NCBI RefSeq assembly: GCF_000190695.1
Contig: NZ_GL870929.1
Location: forward strand, 907,620 to 971,619
Origin: Kingella denitrificans ATCC 33394
Lineage (GTDB): Bacteria; Pseudomonadota; Gammaproteobacteria; Burkholderiales; Neisseriaceae
DNA length: 64,000 bases
Direction: 5' to 3'
In this document: positions 25,002 to 36,002 of the stretch, in pieces
Numbering within the stretch: the stretch's first letter is position 1
Layout: each line of letters begins with the position of its first letter
Made by a program: the position numbers and the translations under genes
The notes under the pieces: generated by a model
What the model was told of the DNA's origin: nothing
Database searches by the model: none
The model's input: only the letters and a program-made list of their open reading frames with translations

Positions 25002-26839
25002 AACACAATCCTCCCTCTTCCGTCTTCGGCCTGGCTTTGGGACTGTTTCTGATTGCCGTCGTACCGTTTTTGTCGATTTGGCGCGTGGGCCCGCTGCCCA
25101 GCTTTTTCTTGGAATCCGGCTCGCTGCTGTTTGCTTTGTGTTTTGTGGCCATCAGCATCGGTGCAGGCTGCCTGCGCGTGCGTTTGCCCGCCTCCAGCAT
25201 CTATTGGCTGGTTTTGGCGGCATTTTGGTCGTTTCAGGCACGCTGGATGCACCTGACCTATCCCGGCATGAGCAGCATCGTGTCCTACACCTTTGTGATT
25301 TTGGCTCTAATGTGCTGGGCATGCAGGGGCTGGCTGCTGCGCGAAGGGGAAGAACGCGTGGTCAGCACGCTGGCCGCCGTGCTGGTGGTGGGCTGTGTCA
25401 TGCAGTCCGTCATCGGCTGGCTGCAATACACCGGCTTGGCCAAGCATTTCACCGGCTACCTCATGTACCGTACCGGCATTGTGGAAGGCCAACTGGCGCA
25501 ACGCAACCATTTCGGGCATTACCTGATGTGGGGCGTGCTCTCCGCTTCATGGCTTTGGGCGCAACGCCGTTTGCCGACCATTCTGGCCGCCGCCTGCGTT
25601 TTGCTGTTTGCTTCCACCATGTCGCTGACCGGCTCGCGCACCGTTTTGGCCTATGTTTTGATGCTGGCCGTGTGGCTGCCGATTTGCCTGCTGCTGGGCG
25701 GGCGCGAAAACCGGCGCACCGTTGTGGCGTTGGCCACGGGCGCACTCACCGTCCTGATTTGCCAATACACGGTCGAACCCGTGCTGGGCTGGTTCACCCA
25801 AACCGAATCGCTGCAAAGCGCGGTGGAACGCATGCACGGCGCGCAACTGGAAGGCTCTGGACGCGGTTACGAATGGCGCAAAGCATGGCAGATTTTCTTG
25901 AATGCGCCTTGGCTGGGCAACGGCTGGGGCAGCTATCCGCTGTACGGTTTTCTAGAAAACGTGTATCCAAACGGCTTCCGCCCTTATGAAAACAACGTGC
26001 TGTTCACGCACAGCCACAATTCGTTTTTGAACCTGCTGGCGGAAATGGGCATTATCGGCACCGCCTTGGTGCTGGGCGGCCTGCTGTGGGCAGTCAAAGG
26101 CAGCCTGCAACGCGCCCACCAGCCCGCAGGCGGCTTCCTGCTGGCGCTGATCGGCGTATCGCTGGTGCACAGCATGCTGGAATACCCTTTGTGGTACATC
26201 TATTTCTTAACGCCATTTGCCCTGTTTGTCGGCTTCACGCCGCCGGCGCGCAGGACAGATAAATATGCCTATTCAAAAAGCAGCCTGCACCTGGTTTTGC
26301 AGGGTGGCGCAGCCCTTGCCTGCCTGTTTTTCACCGTCGGCATCGTCCGTTTGGCGTTTGTCTATCAAGAGCTACGCCATTTCTCGGGCACGCCCAGCAC
26401 GGAAGTCGTGAAACGAACGGAACAGATTGTCGGCCTGTTGCGCATCGCCAAAACCGAGCCGATGCTGCGTTATTACGCCCAATTCCAGCTCACCTCGTTC
26501 ATCGACCCGAATTCGGCCAGCCAGCCTGATTGGGCATACGCCACCGCCCGCGATGCACTGCGCTACCGCCCGTATGCCAACGCCCACAAATACGCCTTTG
26601 CCGCCTACCGCGAAGGCAAAGTGGAAGAAGCGCGCGACTGGCTGCGGCTCATGTATCATTATTATCCGAGCAAAATGAACGCTTATGCCGCGCCCATCAT
26701 GAACACGCCGTATTACACCAACTTGCGCGCCGATTTCGCCCGTTCCTGCCAGGCCTACCGCAAACGCGTGCCCGAAGCCGATTTCTGCGCCGAAGCCCTG
26801 CCGCCGCTGCCGCAAAAAATCACAGAGAAAAAGCGTTAA
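24998..26839 (+). CDS. pglL: O-oligosaccharyltransferase PglL
   Basis: Inner-membrane enzyme that moves a lipid-linked glycan onto Ser of periplasmic proteins such as pilin. 613 residues from an ATG preceded by AAAGGAAAG. It has about a dozen membrane segments, the Wzy_C-type signature (VEGQLAQRNHFGHYLMWG, about 165-185) and the long periplasmic loop (about 285-345) ending FTHSHNSFLNLLAEMG, which holds the catalytic His region. The soluble C-terminal part (from about 470) has TPR-like helices. Codons for KSSLHL (26273-26290) are a DUS. Possible glycan-building genes lie at 55.7-57.8 kb. Confidence 0.92.
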   Translation: MKHNPPSSVFGLALGLFLIAVVPFLSIWRVGPLPSFFLESGSLLFALCFVAISIGAGCLRVRLPASSIYWLVLAAFWSFQARWMHLTYPGMSSIVSYTFVILALMCWACRGWLLREGEERVVSTLAAVLVVGCVMQSVIGWLQYTGLAKHFTGYLMYRTGIVEGQLAQRNHFGHYLMWGVLSASWLWAQRRLPTILAAACVLLFASTMSLTGSRTVLAYVLMLAVWLPICLLLGGRENRRTVVALATGALTVLICQYTVEPVLGWFTQTESLQSAVERMHGAQLEGSGRGYEWRKAWQIFLNAPWLGNGWGSYPLYGFLENVYPNGFRPYENNVLFTHSHNSFLNLLAEMGIIGTALVLGGLLWAVKGSLQRAHQPAGGFLLALIGVSLVHSMLEYPLWYIYFLTPFALFVGFTPPARRTDKYAYSKSSLHLVLQGGAALACLFFTVGIVRLAFVYQELRHFSGTPSTEVVKRTEQIVGLLRIAKTEPMLRYYAQFQLTSFIDPNSASQPDWAYATARDALRYRPYANAHKYAFAAYREGKVEEARDWLRLMYHYYPSKMNAYAAPIMNTPYYTNLRADFARSCQAYRKRVPEADFCAEALPPLPQKITEKKR

Positions 26840-26957
26840 GACAAGGTATTTAATGCAAAATCGCGCAAAAGAGACAAACAAACCGCTATGAATGTAAAGA
26901 TAATGCTGCTAATATAGGCGGCGTTTACATTTCATTTTAATGAGCAAAGGAGTGGCC

Positions 26958-27638
26958 ATGAGTCGCGTATTATTGGTAGATGATGATGATTTGTTGACCG
27001 AATTGCTGACAGAATATCTGACTGCCGAAGGTTTGGAAGTGAACCGCATGCCCGATGGCGAAAAAGGCGTGCAGGAAATCCTGAACGGCCCGGGCTACGA
27101 TGTGGTGGTGCTGGATTCCATGATGCCGAAAATGAACGGTTTGGACGTGCTGAAAACCGTGCGCGCGCAAAGCAAAATCCCCGTGATTATGCTGACGGCA
27201 AAAGGCGACGATATCGACCGCATCATCGGCTTGGAAATGGGCGCGGACGACTATGTGCCCAAACCTTGCCAGCCGCGCGAGCTTTTAGCGCGCATCAACG
27301 CCATCCTGCGCCGCGCACAGCAAACCACGGAAAACCCCAGCGTGGTCAATAGCATCAGCGCCAGCGGCATTACCCTCTTCCCGGCCAAACGCCAAGCCAT
27401 GATTGGCGATGCCGCGCTGGAATTGACCAGCACCGAATTCAACCTGTTGGAAGTGCTGATGCGCCACGCCGGACAAGTGGTGAGCAAAGAGAACCTGTCA
27501 CAAGAAGCCCTCGACCGCAAATTGGCCAAATTCGACCGCAGTATCGATGTGCATATTTCCAGCATCCGCCACAAACTGGGCGATGCATCGTTGATTCAAA
27601 CCGTGCGCGGTTTGGGTTACCTGTTTGTGAAAAACTGA
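26958..27638 (+). CDS. misR: OmpR-family response regulator MisR
   Basis: 226 residues. Receiver domain with acidic pocket (DDDD at 8-11), phospho-acceptor D53 (VVLDSMMPKMNG) and the T/K pair (MLTAKGDD, YVPKPCQPREL). The C-terminal winged helix has the OmpR pattern (ALELTSTEFNLLEVLMRHAG, KFDRSIDVHISSIRHKLG). AAAGGAG sits 6 bases before the chosen ATG, which favours it over an in-frame ATG at 26940. In Neisseria the MisR/MisS system controls envelope and LOS functions. The kinase gene follows. Confidence 0.93.
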   Translation: MSRVLLVDDDDLLTELLTEYLTAEGLEVNRMPDGEKGVQEILNGPGYDVVVLDSMMPKMNGLDVLKTVRAQSKIPVIMLTAKGDDIDRIIGLEMGADDYVPKPCQPRELLARINAILRRAQQTTENPSVVNSISASGITLFPAKRQAMIGDAALELTSTEFNLLEVLMRHAGQVVSKENLSQEALDRKLAKFDRSIDVHISSIRHKLGDASLIQTVRGLGYLFVKN

Positions 27639-27651
27639 TGAAGGCATAAGG

Positions 27652-27691
27652 GTGCAGGCTGCTTTTTAGAAACGGAAAAAGCAGCCTGCAC
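27652..27691 (+). terminator. DUS-pair hairpin between misR and misS
   Basis: GTGCAGGCTGCTTTTT and AAAAAGCAGCCTGCAC with a short loop and a T-rich tail. It should end part of the misR transcripts; misS appears to have its own -10 just downstream. Confidence 0.75.
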
Positions 27692-27706
27692 TTTTTATAT
27701 TTGCTA

Positions 27707-27712
27707 TATAAT
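27707..27712 (+). promoter_or_regulatory. Possible -10 of misS
   Basis: TATAAT 28 bases before the misS ATG, after the DUS hairpin. No convincing -35 was seen. Confidence 0.35.
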
Positions 27713-27740
27713 CAAAACACTGCCAAACAGCCCAATCCTT

Positions 27741-29150
27741 ATGAAACTTTTCCACCGCATTTTCGCCACCTTCTGCATGGTGATTATCTTGGCCATCTTC
27801 ATCGTCAGCTTTTCCTTCTGGCTCATTCAGGAAAAGCTGGCGCAAAGCCAGTTCAGCCAACAGCGCAGCATCGAAATCAACCTGCTCTCCAACGCCCTGA
27901 TGACCTTCCAATCGCAAGGCGAACGCGCCACACGCGAACTGTTGGACCGCTGGGGCAACAGCCCTGCCGGCCGCAACGTCTTAATCATCAAGGGCAACGA
28001 CAAACTCGATTTGCTCAACCGCAGCATTACCAAAGAAGAAATCACCCACGCCTACGAATACGCCGTCAAGCACCCCAACTCCAATCTGAGCATGATCTAT
28101 TACGATCCGTTTGGTGAAGAATACCTCTTCTTTATCCGCGATTTCGACCGCGAACAAGTCAAACGCCTGCCCAGCCTCATCATCCCTGGCCTGCCGCTGG
28201 AACCTGTGTGGCACGAGCTGATTATTTTTGCCGCCACGCTCGTGGTCGGGCTGATTCTGGCCTATATTCTGGCCAGCAACATCTCCAAACCCATCCGCAT
28301 TTTGGAATTCGGCATGAACCGCCTGGCCGCCGGCGAATTGGATGCGCGCGTATCGCAGCAGCTGGACGACCGTAAAGACGAACTGGCCAATTTGGGCGTG
28401 CAGTTCGACAAAATGGCGGCGCAGTTACAGCAATTAGTGGAACGTGAGCGGCACCTGCTGCACCACGTTTCGCACGAAATGCGCTCGCCGTTGGCACGCA
28501 TTCAGGCCATCGTGGGGCTGTTGCAGGCGCGGCCTGAGAAACAGGAACAATACATCGCCCGCCTGGAAGGCGAACTGACGCGTATGGACACGCTAGTCGG
28601 CGAACTTTTAACCCTGTCGCGCTTGGAAACGGCCAACATTCCCATGGAAAAAGAATCCATTACCCTGCTGCCCTTCATCGCCCAAGTGGTGGAAGACAGC
28701 CAGGCAGTTGCCGAGCAGAAACAGCACCACATTGCCTTGGATACCAGCCATCTGAACCCGAACACCTGCATCATGGGCAACGAAAGCTACCTGTACCGCG
28801 CCTTCGACAACGTTATCCGCAATGCGATGAAATACAGCCCGAACGGCAGCCGTATCCAAGTGCGCGCTTATGATGACCGCAAAACCGTCCATGTCGAAAT
28901 CCAAGACAACGGCCCGGGCATCAAACCTGACCAGCTGCCGCATATTTTCACTGCGTTTTACCGCGCCGACAGCAGCAACGGACAGGACGGCACCGGTTTG
29001 GGCTTGGCGATTACCAAACACATCGCCCAGCAGCACGACGGCAAACTGATTGCCGACAATGTCGCCCCCAACGGACTGAAAATGCACTTTATTTTCCCCA
29101 AATACACCCCGCCGGCCGGCCATAAAAAAACCGCTGCCCAACATCGTTAA
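27741..29150 (+). CDS. misS: Sensor histidine kinase MisS
   Basis: 469 residues: membrane segment 1 (about 8-30), a periplasmic domain of about 125 residues, segment 2 (about 158-180), HAMP linker (179-232), dimerisation helix with phospho-acceptor H245 ([15 protein letters not shown]), and the ATPase domain with N-box ([13 protein letters not shown]), G1 (DNGPGI) and G2 (GTGLGLAI). This is the Cpx/OmpR-type architecture. Partner of MisR upstream. Confidence 0.93.
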   Translation: MKLFHRIFATFCMVIILAIFIVSFSFWLIQEKLAQSQFSQQRSIEINLLSNALMTFQSQGERATRELLDRWGNSPAGRNVLIIKGNDKLDLLNRSITKEEITHAYEYAVKHPNSNLSMIYYDPFGEEYLFFIRDFDREQVKRLPSLIIPGLPLEPVWHELIIFAATLVVGLILAYILASNISKPIRILEFGMNRLAAGELDARVSQQLDDRKDELANLGVQFDKMAAQLQQLVERERHLLHHVSHEMRSPLARIQAIVGLLQARPEKQEQYIARLEGELTRMDTLVGELLTLSRLETANIPMEKESITLLPFIAQVVEDSQAVAEQKQHHIALDTSHLNPNTCIMGNESYLYRAFDNVIRNAMKYSPNGSRIQVRAYDDRKTVHVEIQDNGPGIKPDQLPHIFTAFYRADSSNGQDGTGLGLAITKHIAQQHDGKLIADNVAPNGLKMHFIFPKYTPPAGHKKTAAQHR

Positions 29151-29179
29151 ACCAACGCTTTAATCAAAAAGGAAACGGC

Positions 29180-29959
29180 ATGTATTTTCTGCTTTCCCCC
29201 GCCAAAAACCTGAATGAAAAACGGGATTTCACACCCAAAATCTATTCCCAGCCGCCACTGTTGGAAGAAGCGGAAATCCTGATGAACGACGTGCGGCCGC
29301 TTGCCCCGCAGCAAATTGCCGAACTGATGCACGTTTCCGACAAAATCGCCCTGTTAAATGTGGAGCGCAACCAGCAATGGCAGACACCGTTCACGACCGA
29401 CAATGCCAAACAGGCGCTGTTTATGTTCAACGGCGACGTGTACGAAGGCATTGACGCATACGGCCGCAGCGATGAAGAAATCAGCTACATCCACAACCAT
29501 GTGCGGATTTTGTCGGGGCTGTACGGCATTTTGCGGCCGCTGGATTTAATACAGCCCTACCGCTTGGAAATGGGCACGCCGCTGAAAAATTCGCGCGGCA
29601 AAAATTTATATGAATTTTGGGGCAGCCGCGTTACCGAACGCCTGAACTACACGCTCGAATGCTCGGAAGACGGCATTGTGGTGAATCTGGCGTCACAGGA
29701 ATATTTCAAAGTATTGCAGCCTGCACAGTTGAACGCGCGCATCATCACGCCCGTGTTCAAAGATGCCAAAGGCGACGGCGCATACAAAATCATCAGCTTT
29801 TACGCCAAACGCGCACGCGGCCTGATGGTACGCTACGCCGCGCAAAACGCCGTGGAAGACGTGGAGCAGCTGAAACAGTTCGATTTGGAAGGCTATGCGT
29901 TCAACGAAGCTGCGTCCACCGAATCCGAATGGGTTTTCCTGCGCCGCCACGAAGCATAA
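29180..29959 (+). CDS. yaaA: Peroxide stress protein YaaA
   Basis: 259-residue DUF328 protein. Its E. coli counterpart lowers free intracellular iron under peroxide stress and binds DNA. Family-typical segments: [15 protein letters not shown] at the start, [40 protein letters not shown] and [30 protein letters not shown] precedes the ATG. A DUS-pair terminator follows. Confidence 0.95.
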   Translation: MYFLLSPAKNLNEKRDFTPKIYSQPPLLEEAEILMNDVRPLAPQQIAELMHVSDKIALLNVERNQQWQTPFTTDNAKQALFMFNGDVYEGIDAYGRSDEEISYIHNHVRILSGLYGILRPLDLIQPYRLEMGTPLKNSRGKNLYEFWGSRVTERLNYTLECSEDGIVVNLASQEYFKVLQPAQLNARIITPVFKDAKGDGAYKIISFYAKRARGLMVRYAAQNAVEDVEQLKQFDLEGYAFNEAASTESEWVFLRRHEA

Positions 29960-29964
29960 ACAAG

Positions 29965-30002
29965 GTGCAGGCTGCTTTTCGTCCTTCAAAAGCAGCCTGC
30001 AC
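29965..30002 (+). terminator. DUS-pair terminator after yaaA
   Basis: GTGCAGGCTGCTTTT and AAAAGCAGCCTGCAC with an 8-base loop and T-rich tail, 5 bases after the stop. Confidence 0.8.
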
Positions 30003-30088
30003 TTTTCCGATTGGCCGAAAATGCCGAAATTTTTTTGCGTTATAATACGCACCGTTTCTTATTTCATTGTCTATCAGAAAGCGAACTT

Positions 30089-30940
30089 ATGACGGCTCAA
30101 ATCATCAATGGCAAGCAAGTTTCCGAAAAATGTATCGCCCGCGTCGCCGAACAAGTGGCACAGCGCAAAGCGGCCGGATTGCGCGTTCCCGGCCTGGCGG
30201 TGGTGCTGGTGGGCGACGACCCGGCCAGCGCGGTGTATGTCCGCAACAAGCAGGCAGCCTGCGATAAAGCGGCGCTTAAATCGTTTTCGCACATCCTGCC
30301 CGCCGCCACCGGCGAAGCCGAATTGCTGGATTTGATTGACCGTCTGAATGCCGACCCGGAAGTGGACGGCATTTTGGTGCAACTGCCGCTGCCCAAACAC
30401 ATCAACAGCCAATCCGTTTTGGAGCGCATCCACCCGCAAAAAGACGTGGACGGCTTCCACCCGTACAACATGGGCCGTTTGGCGCAGAAAATGCCGCTGC
30501 TGCGCCCCTGCACGCCCAAAGGCGTGATGACCTTGCTGGCGGAATACCAAATCGACATCCGCGGCAAAAAAGTCTGCATTGTCGGCGCATCCAATATTGT
30601 CGGCCGCCCGCAGGCTTTGGAAATGCTGCTGGCCGGCGGCACGGTAACCGTGTGCCACAGCGCCACGCAGAATCTGGCGGCGGAAGTGGCGGCGGCGGAT
30701 ATTGTCGTGGCCGCCGTGGGCAAGCCCGATTTTGTGAAAGGCGCGTGGATTAAAGAAGGCGCGGTGGTGATTGACGTGGGTATCAACCGCTTGGCAGACG
30801 GCAAATTGTGCGGCGACGTGGAATTCGACGCAGCCGCCGCACGCGCTTCCGCCATCACGCCCGTCCCCGGCGGTGTGGGCCCGATGACGATTGCCAGCCT
30901 GCTGGAAAACACATTGCAAGCCGCCCAGTTGCGCGATTGA
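30089..30940 (+). CDS. folD: Bifunctional methylene-THF dehydrogenase/cyclohydrolase FolD
   Basis: Interconverts methylene-, methenyl- and formyl-THF. 283 residues. The catalytic Lys segment is [13 protein letters not shown], followed by [28 protein letters not shown], the NADP-binding [15 protein letters not shown] and the C-terminal [17 protein letters not shown] perfect TATAAT at 30041-30046 is a likely -10, about 43 bases before the ATG. Not linked to other folate genes apart from metF at 19.5 kb. Confidence 0.97.
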   Translation: MTAQIINGKQVSEKCIARVAEQVAQRKAAGLRVPGLAVVLVGDDPASAVYVRNKQAACDKAALKSFSHILPAATGEAELLDLIDRLNADPEVDGILVQLPLPKHINSQSVLERIHPQKDVDGFHPYNMGRLAQKMPLLRPCTPKGVMTLLAEYQIDIRGKKVCIVGASNIVGRPQALEMLLAGGTVTVCHSATQNLAAEVAAADIVVAAVGKPDFVKGAWIKEGAVVIDVGINRLADGKLCGDVEFDAAAARASAITPVPGGVGPMTIASLLENTLQAAQLRD

Positions 30941-30955
30941 GTTTGAAACGGCATG

Positions 30956-31000
30956 AAAAAGCAGCCTGCACTTTATCCATCAGAAGTGCAGGCTGCTTTT
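30956..31000 (+). terminator. DUS-pair terminator after folD
   Basis: AAAAAGCAGCCTGCACTT and AAGTGCAGGCTGCTTTT form a strong stem 16 bases after the stop. Confidence 0.8.
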
Positions 31001-31031
31001 GTATCGGCCGTATAACCACAAAATCCGTGTT

Positions 31032-31137
31032 TATAGTGGATTAAAATAAAAATGAGACAAGGCGGCGAGCCGCAAGGCGTACAAATAGTACGTCAAGGCG
31101 AACCAACGCCGTATCATTGCGATTTTAATTCACTATA
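31032..31137. repeat. Correia-like miniature element, 106 bp
   Basis: Terminal inverted repeats TATAGTGGATTAAAAT (left) and TATAGTGAATTAAAAT (right, read inward) flank a GC-rich core with GGCGGCGAGCCGC and GTACAAATAGTAC. Length and ends match the short class of Correia elements in Neisseria. It lies between folD and hemO. Confidence 0.8.
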
Positions 31138-31196
31138 TATTTATGGCATGAAATTCAAACGATTAGCCCGCCATCACGCCACGATGTATCGAATTG

Positions 31197-31226
31197 AATG
31201 ATAAACATTATTTTTTATATTATAAT
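31197..31226 (+). promoter_or_regulatory. Fur box and -10 region of hemO
   Basis: AATGATAAACATTATTTTT resembles the Fur operator (repeats of GATAAT). It is followed by TATAAT at 31221-31226, about 75 bases before hemO. Iron repression of a heme oxygenase gene is expected. Confidence 0.6.
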
Positions 31227-31300
31227 GGCACGCAACAATAGCTTTTTATTGTTATTTAAGAATACTTGATTGATTTAAGAAATTTCTGAAAGGGAATAGA

Positions 31301-31876
31301 ATGAGCGAAGCCCAACCTTTTGCGGCCTATTTAAAAAGCAACAGCACCGCCACACACGACAGCGTAGATAACTTGGTGATGTCGGTCAAACCGTTTTCAA
31401 CGCCTGAAAACTACATCAAGTTCCTGCAACTGCAAGCCATTTTTCATAAAATTGTCGATTCGGTTTACAAAGACAAAGAGTTGAACCAAAAAATTAAAGA
31501 TTTGGCTTCCATGGCGCGTTACGACGACGTTATCAAAGATTTGCAGGATTTGAACGCGAAAGAAGCCGAAGTGTCGCTGGAAATTCCAAAACCGCAAGGC
31601 GCAGAAGCCTTGGGCTGGCTGTATTGCGCGGAAGGCTCGAACCTGGGCGCGGCATTCTTGTTCAAAGATGCCCAAAACAACTTGGGCTTCGGTGCGGAAC
31701 ACGGTGCGCGCCACTTGGCACCACACATGGACGGCCGCGGCAAACACTGGCGCGGATTCGTGGCGCAATTCAACGAGCTGCCCGTTTCCGAGGAGGAAAA
31801 GGAAGCCGCGTTGAAAGGCGCGCTAGAAGCCTTTGCTTTCTATAAAGTTTTGCTGCGCGCTATTTTTGAAATCTAA
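31301..31876 (+). CDS. hemO: Heme oxygenase HemO
   Basis: Breaks heme to biliverdin, CO and iron, letting the cell use host heme iron. 191 residues. The proximal heme ligand is probably H19 (STATHDSVDNLVMS). The distal helix carries GWLYCAEGSNLGAAFLFK, resembling the glycine-rich distal helix of Neisseria HemO, and is followed by GARHLAPHMDGRGKHW. GAAAGGGAATAG precedes the ATG. No heme receptor gene is adjacent. A bidirectional DUS terminator separates it from htpX. Confidence 0.93.
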   Translation: MSEAQPFAAYLKSNSTATHDSVDNLVMSVKPFSTPENYIKFLQLQAIFHKIVDSVYKDKELNQKIKDLASMARYDDVIKDLQDLNAKEAEVSLEIPKPQGAEALGWLYCAEGSNLGAAFLFKDAQNNLGFGAEHGARHLAPHMDGRGKHWRGFVAQFNELPVSEEEKEAALKGALEAFAFYKVLLRAIFEI

Positions 31877-31890
31877 GCATTTCGGCAACG

Positions 31891-31936
31891 AAAAAGCAGC
31901 CTGCACTCGGTTAATGGAAGTGCAGGCTGCTTTTTT
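31891..31936. terminator. Bidirectional DUS-pair terminator, hemO/htpX
   Basis: AAAAAGCAGCCTGCACT and AGTGCAGGCTGCTTTTTT lie between the convergent hemO and htpX genes, with A/T runs on both sides. Confidence 0.85.
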
Positions 31937-31945
31937 ATTTCGGCA

Positions 31946-32785
31946 TCACATCATTTGCAGTCGGGCAATACGGTTGTCCAGACTGGGGTGCGTGCTCAAC
32001 AAAGAATCCTTGGATTCGCTGGCAATGCCCATGGCCGTCATATTTTGCGGCAAACGGCTTTCGCCGCCTTTAAGCCGTTGCAAAGCGGCAATCATTTTGG
32101 CCGGGCCGACCAGTTTTGCCGCCCCCGCATCCGCACGGTATTCGCGCTGGCGGCTGAACCACATCACGATAATGCTGGCCAGGAAACCGAACAATACTTG
32201 CAGCACCATCGATACGACAAAATAAATGCCCTGATTATTCTCGCCATCACGGCTTTGCGCCACCGCGCTGGCAATAATCCGCGCAAAAAACACCACAAAC
32301 GTATTCACAATACCTTGAATCAGCGTCAAAGTCACCATGTCGCCATTGCCGATGTGCGCCATTTCGTGTGCCAACACGGCTTCCACTTCATCGCGCGTCA
32401 TGTTGTTCAGCAATCCGGTCGATACGGCGACCAGCGAGCTGTTTTTGGTGGCACCGGTGGCAAACGCATTAGGCTCGGGCGAATGGTACACCGCCACTTC
32501 TGGCATTTGGATATTCCATTGGCGCGCTTGGTTTTCCACCGTTTTCAGCAGCCATGCTTCCACTTCGGTTCTCGGCGAAGTAATCACTTCCGCGCCCACA
32601 GATGCTTTGGCCATGCTCTTGGAAAGCAGTAGCGAAATAATCGAACCGGTGAATCCGACCACGGCGGCATACGCCAAAACGCTGCCGGTATCGTGCGCAC
32701 GGTTCAGCCCGGTAATGTGCAGGATAATATTGATCACGACCAGCACGGCAATATTGGTCGCCAAGAAAAGGAAAATGCGCTTCAT
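31946..32785 (-). CDS. htpX: Membrane zinc metalloprotease HtpX
   Basis: Inner-membrane M48 peptidase that degrades misfolded membrane proteins. The start at 32785 ([15 protein letters not shown]) gives 279 residues. It has two N-terminal membrane segments (about 5-25, 33-55), the zinc motif HEMAH (about 137-141), two more segments (about 150-200) and the third ligand region [13 protein letters not shown] more upstream in-frame start would add a stretch without family resemblance. Confidence 0.95.
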   Translation of the reverse strand: MKRIFLFLATNIAVLVVINIILHITGLNRAHDTGSVLAYAAVVGFTGSIISLLLSKSMAKASVGAEVITSPRTEVEAWLLKTVENQARQWNIQMPEVAVYHSPEPNAFATGATKNSSLVAVSTGLLNNMTRDEVEAVLAHEMAHIGNGDMVTLTLIQGIVNTFVVFFARIIASAVAQSRDGENNQGIYFVVSMVLQVLFGFLASIIVMWFSRQREYRADAGAAKLVGPAKMIAALQRLKGGESRLPQNMTAMGIASESKDSLLSTHPSLDNRIARLQMM

Positions 32786-32977
32786 GTGTGCCCCACTGTT
32801 TGGTTTATTAGAATAAAATTTTGAAGGCTGGATTATCGCAAAATTCACGGTAAAGAACAGCCAAACAAGCGTAAAACGTTGCAAAAGGCGGTGTCAAATC
32901 CGAAATTCTGTGCTTATAATCGCCGTTCAAGGGTGCGCTTCGGGCATCGTTTTTGAAACGGAAATTTAATTGGAAAG

Positions 32978-33232
32978 ATGATGAAAATGAACAAATTGAT
33001 TGTACCGGCTGCTGTGGCCGCTGTTGTGCTTTCTGCCTGCGCGCACACGAAACCCGCCCCTGATAACGCGCCGCAAATCGGCACGGCGAATCCCGCTTCC
33101 GCCTTCTGCGAGCAACAAGGCGGCAAATCCGAAATCCGCAAAAACGAAGACGGCAGCGAATACGGCGTATGCCATCTGCCCGATGGCAGCGTGGTGGAAG
33201 AATGGGAATATTTCCGCACGAATAATCAATAA
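32978..33232 (+). CDS. Small DUF333 lipoprotein
   Basis: 84 residues: signal peptide with lipobox LSACA (Cys near 21), then a short domain ANPASAFCEQQGGKSEIRKNEDGSEYGVCHLPDGSVVEEWEY, the DUF333 pattern with its conserved Cys pair. Family members are small, often called putative hemolysins with little support. Three closely spaced ATGs (32978, 32981, 32987) are possible starts; GGAAAGATG suits the downstream ones. Convergent with acnB. Confidence 0.85.
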   Translation: MMKMNKLIVPAAVAAVVLSACAHTKPAPDNAPQIGTANPASAFCEQQGGKSEIRKNEDGSEYGVCHLPDGSVVEEWEYFRTNNQ

Positions 33233-33239
33233 TTTATCT

Positions 33240-33286
33240 AAAAAATCAGCCTGCACTCCAAAATTCAAAGTGCAGGCTGCTTTTTT
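33240..33286. terminator. Bidirectional DUS-pair terminator
   Basis: The left arm AATCAGCCTGCACT has one change from the DUS; the right arm is AGTGCAGGCTGCTTTTTT. It separates the convergent DUF333 lipoprotein and acnB genes. Confidence 0.75.
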
Positions 33287-33298
33287 CATTCAAACGCG

Positions 33299-35884
33299 TT
33301 ACACGTTCACTTTTTCCGCCACTTCATTGTATTCGGCAATTTCGTTGAAATTCATGTAGCGGTAAATCTGGTCGCCGTTTTCATTGATAATGCCGATGTT
33401 GGCGCGGTATTCCTCAACCGTCGGGATTTTGCCGAGTTTGGAGCAAATCGCCGCCAACTCTGCCGAGCCAAGGAACACGTTGGTGTTTTTGCCCAATCGG
33501 TTCGGGAAGTTGCGAGTGGAAGTGGACATCACCGTTGCGCCTTCGTGCACTTGCGCCTGGTTGCCCATGCACAGCGAGCAGCCTGGCATTTCCATGCGCG
33601 CGCCGGCACGGCCGAGTACGCCGTAGTGGCCTTCGTCCGAAAGCTGGTGCGCGTCCATTTTGGTGGGCGGTGCCACCCACAGGCGCACGGGGATGTCGCT
33701 CTTGCCTTCCAGCAGCTTGGAGGCGGCGCGGAAGTGGCCGATGTTGGTCATGCACGAGCCGATGAACACTTCGTCAATCTTCGTGCCGGATTTTTCGGAC
33801 ATGAAGCATACGTCGTCCGGGTCGTTCGGGCAGGCGATAATCGGCTCTTTAATATCGTCCATGTTGATTTCAATCACGGCGGCGTATTCGGCATCTTTAT
33901 CCGCTTCGAGCAGCTCCGGATTCGCCAGCCATTTTTCCATGGCTTTGATGCGGCGTTCCAGCGTGCGCGCGTCTTGATAGCCGTCGGCAATCATGTTTTT
34001 CATCAATACGATGTTGGATTTCATGTATTCGATAATCGGCTCTTTGTTGAGCTTCACGGTGCAGCCTGCAGCGGAACGTTCGGCGGATGCGTCGGTCAAT
34101 TCAAAGGCTTGTTCCACTTTCAAATCGGGCAGGCCTTCGATTTCCAGAATGCGGCCGGAGAAAATGTTTTTCTTGCCGGCTTTGGCCACGGTGAGCAAAC
34201 CTTGTTTAATCGCGTAAAGCGGAATGGCGTTCACCAAATCGCGCAGGGTTACGCCCGGTTGCAGGCTGCCTGAAAAGCGCACCAGTACGGATTCGGGCAT
34301 ATCCAGCGGCATCACGCCCGTTGCCGCGGCAAAGGCCACCAAACCGGAACCCGCGGGGAAGGAAATACCGATGGGGAAACGGGTGTGGCTGTCGCCGCCG
34401 GTGCCGACAGTATCGGGCAGCAGCAGGCGGTTAAGCCACGAGTGAATCACGCCGTCGCCCGGACGAAGCGACACGCCGCCACGCGTGGAAATGAATTCGG
34501 GCAGCGTTTTGTGGGTTTTCACGTCCACCGGTTTCGGATAGGCGGCGGTGTGGCAGAACGACTGCATCACCAAATCGGCAGAGAAGCCCAAGCAGGCAAG
34601 GTCTTTCAATTCGTCGCGCGTCATCGGGCCGGTGGTGTCTTGCGAGCCGACGGTCGTCATACGCGGTTCGCAGTAAGTGCCCGGTCGCACGCCTTTGCCT
34701 TCGGGCAGACCGCAGGCACGGCCGACCATTTTTTGCGCCAATGTGTAGCCCGCATTGCTTTCAGCAGGGGCTTGCGGCAGTCTGAACACGGTGGAAGCAG
34801 GCAGCTTCAAGGCTTCGCGTGCTTTGGCAGTCAGGCCGCGTCCGATAATCAGGTTAATGCGGCCACCAGCCTGCACTTCGTCCAACAGCACTTGCGATTT
34901 CAATTCAAATTGGGCAACGGTTTCGCCGTTTTTCACGATTTTGCCTTCATAAGGCAGGATGTCCACCACATCGCCCATTTTCAGCGCGGAAACATCGACT
35001 TCAATCGGCAGCGCGCCGCTGTCTTCCTGTGTATTGAAGAAAATCGGTGCGATTTTGCCGCCCAGGCACACGCCGCCGAAACGTTTGTTCGGGATAAACG
35101 GGATGTCTTCGCCGGTATGCCAAATCACGGAGTTGGTGGCGGATTTGCGCGAAGAACCTGTGCCGACCACGTCGCCCACATACGCCACGGGATGACCTTT
35201 GGCTTTCAATTCGTTCAGCAGTTTAATCGGGCCGATTTCGCCGGGTTTGTCGGGGGTAATGCCTTCGCGCGGGTTTTTCAGCATGGCCAGCGCGTGCAGC
35301 GGAATATCGGGGCGCGTCCACGCATCAGGCGCGGGCGACAAATCGTCCGTATTGGTTTCGCCGTCCACTTTGAACACGGTAACGGTAATTTTTTCGGGCA
35401 CTTTGGGGCGCGAAGTGAACCATTCCGCATCCGCCCAAGATTTCAGCACGGCTTGGGCGTGTACGTTGCCTTTTTCGGCTTTTTCCTGCACGTCGTGGAA
35501 GGAATCGAACATCAGAAGCGTGTGTTTCAGGCCGTTTGCCGCAATCGGCGCCAGTTTTTCGTTGTCCAAAAGCTCAATCAGCGGATGGATGTTGTAGCCG
35601 CCCAGCATGGTGCCGAGCAGTTCCACCGCTTTTTCGGGCGACACCAGCGGACTTTGCACGCTGCCTTCGGCCACGGCGGCCAGGAAAGAGGCTTTCACTT
35701 TCGCCGCATCGTCCACACCCGCAGGCACGCGGTGGGTCAGCAAATCCAGCAGAAACTCGCCCTCGCCGGCAGGCGGATTTTTCAGCAGCTCGGCCAAATC
35801 GGCGGTTTGCTGCGCAGTCAAAGGCAGGGCGGGAATGCCCAAGGCTTCGCGCTCGGCGGCGGCTTTACGGTAGGCTTCTAACAT
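33299..35884 (-). CDS. acnB: Aconitate hydratase B
   Basis: TCA-cycle enzyme converting citrate to isocitrate through a 4Fe-4S cluster. 861 residues in the AcnB order: HEAT-like N-terminal domain (1-160), the swivelling domain, then the catalytic domains with [31 protein letters not shown] and [14 protein letters not shown]; the last two carry the three cluster cysteines. AAAGGAACC precedes the ATG. A simDUS lies in frame around 34259-34275. Confidence 0.98.
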   Translation of the reverse strand: MLEAYRKAAAEREALGIPALPLTAQQTADLAELLKNPPAGEGEFLLDLLTHRVPAGVDDAAKVKASFLAAVAEGSVQSPLVSPEKAVELLGTMLGGYNIHPLIELLDNEKLAPIAANGLKHTLLMFDSFHDVQEKAEKGNVHAQAVLKSWADAEWFTSRPKVPEKITVTVFKVDGETNTDDLSPAPDAWTRPDIPLHALAMLKNPREGITPDKPGEIGPIKLLNELKAKGHPVAYVGDVVGTGSSRKSATNSVIWHTGEDIPFIPNKRFGGVCLGGKIAPIFFNTQEDSGALPIEVDVSALKMGDVVDILPYEGKIVKNGETVAQFELKSQVLLDEVQAGGRINLIIGRGLTAKAREALKLPASTVFRLPQAPAESNAGYTLAQKMVGRACGLPEGKGVRPGTYCEPRMTTVGSQDTTGPMTRDELKDLACLGFSADLVMQSFCHTAAYPKPVDVKTHKTLPEFISTRGGVSLRPGDGVIHSWLNRLLLPDTVGTGGDSHTRFPIGISFPAGSGLVAFAAATGVMPLDMPESVLVRFSGSLQPGVTLRDLVNAIPLYAIKQGLLTVAKAGKKNIFSGRILEIEGLPDLKVEQAFELTDASAERSAAGCTVKLNKEPIIEYMKSNIVLMKNMIADGYQDARTLERRIKAMEKWLANPELLEADKDAEYAAVIEINMDDIKEPIIACPNDPDDVCFMSEKSGTKIDEVFIGSCMTNIGHFRAASKLLEGKSDIPVRLWVAPPTKMDAHQLSDEGHYGVLGRAGARMEMPGCSLCMGNQAQVHEGATVMSTSTRNFPNRLGKNTNVFLGSAELAAICSKLGKIPTVEEYRANIGIINENGDQIYRYMNFNEIAEYNEVAEKVNV

Positions 35885-36002
35885 TTCTTGGTTCCTTTAT
35901 GTTTGAGGGTGGATTTTCTTCTTGTGTTGGCGTTGTCCGACGTTGTTTTTGGGTCGGCAACGGTGAAATCATAATCGAATTTAACGTTTGGCGGTAAATT
36001 TT

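Noticed and set aside
32978..33232. Hemolysin for the DUF333 lipoprotein
   Set aside because: The label is traditional for the family; nothing in the sequence supports toxin activity.
34385..35881. Long open frame antisense to acnB
   Set aside because: It is Phe/His/Gln/Arg-rich with no motif and no ribosome site; acnB is certain on the other strand.
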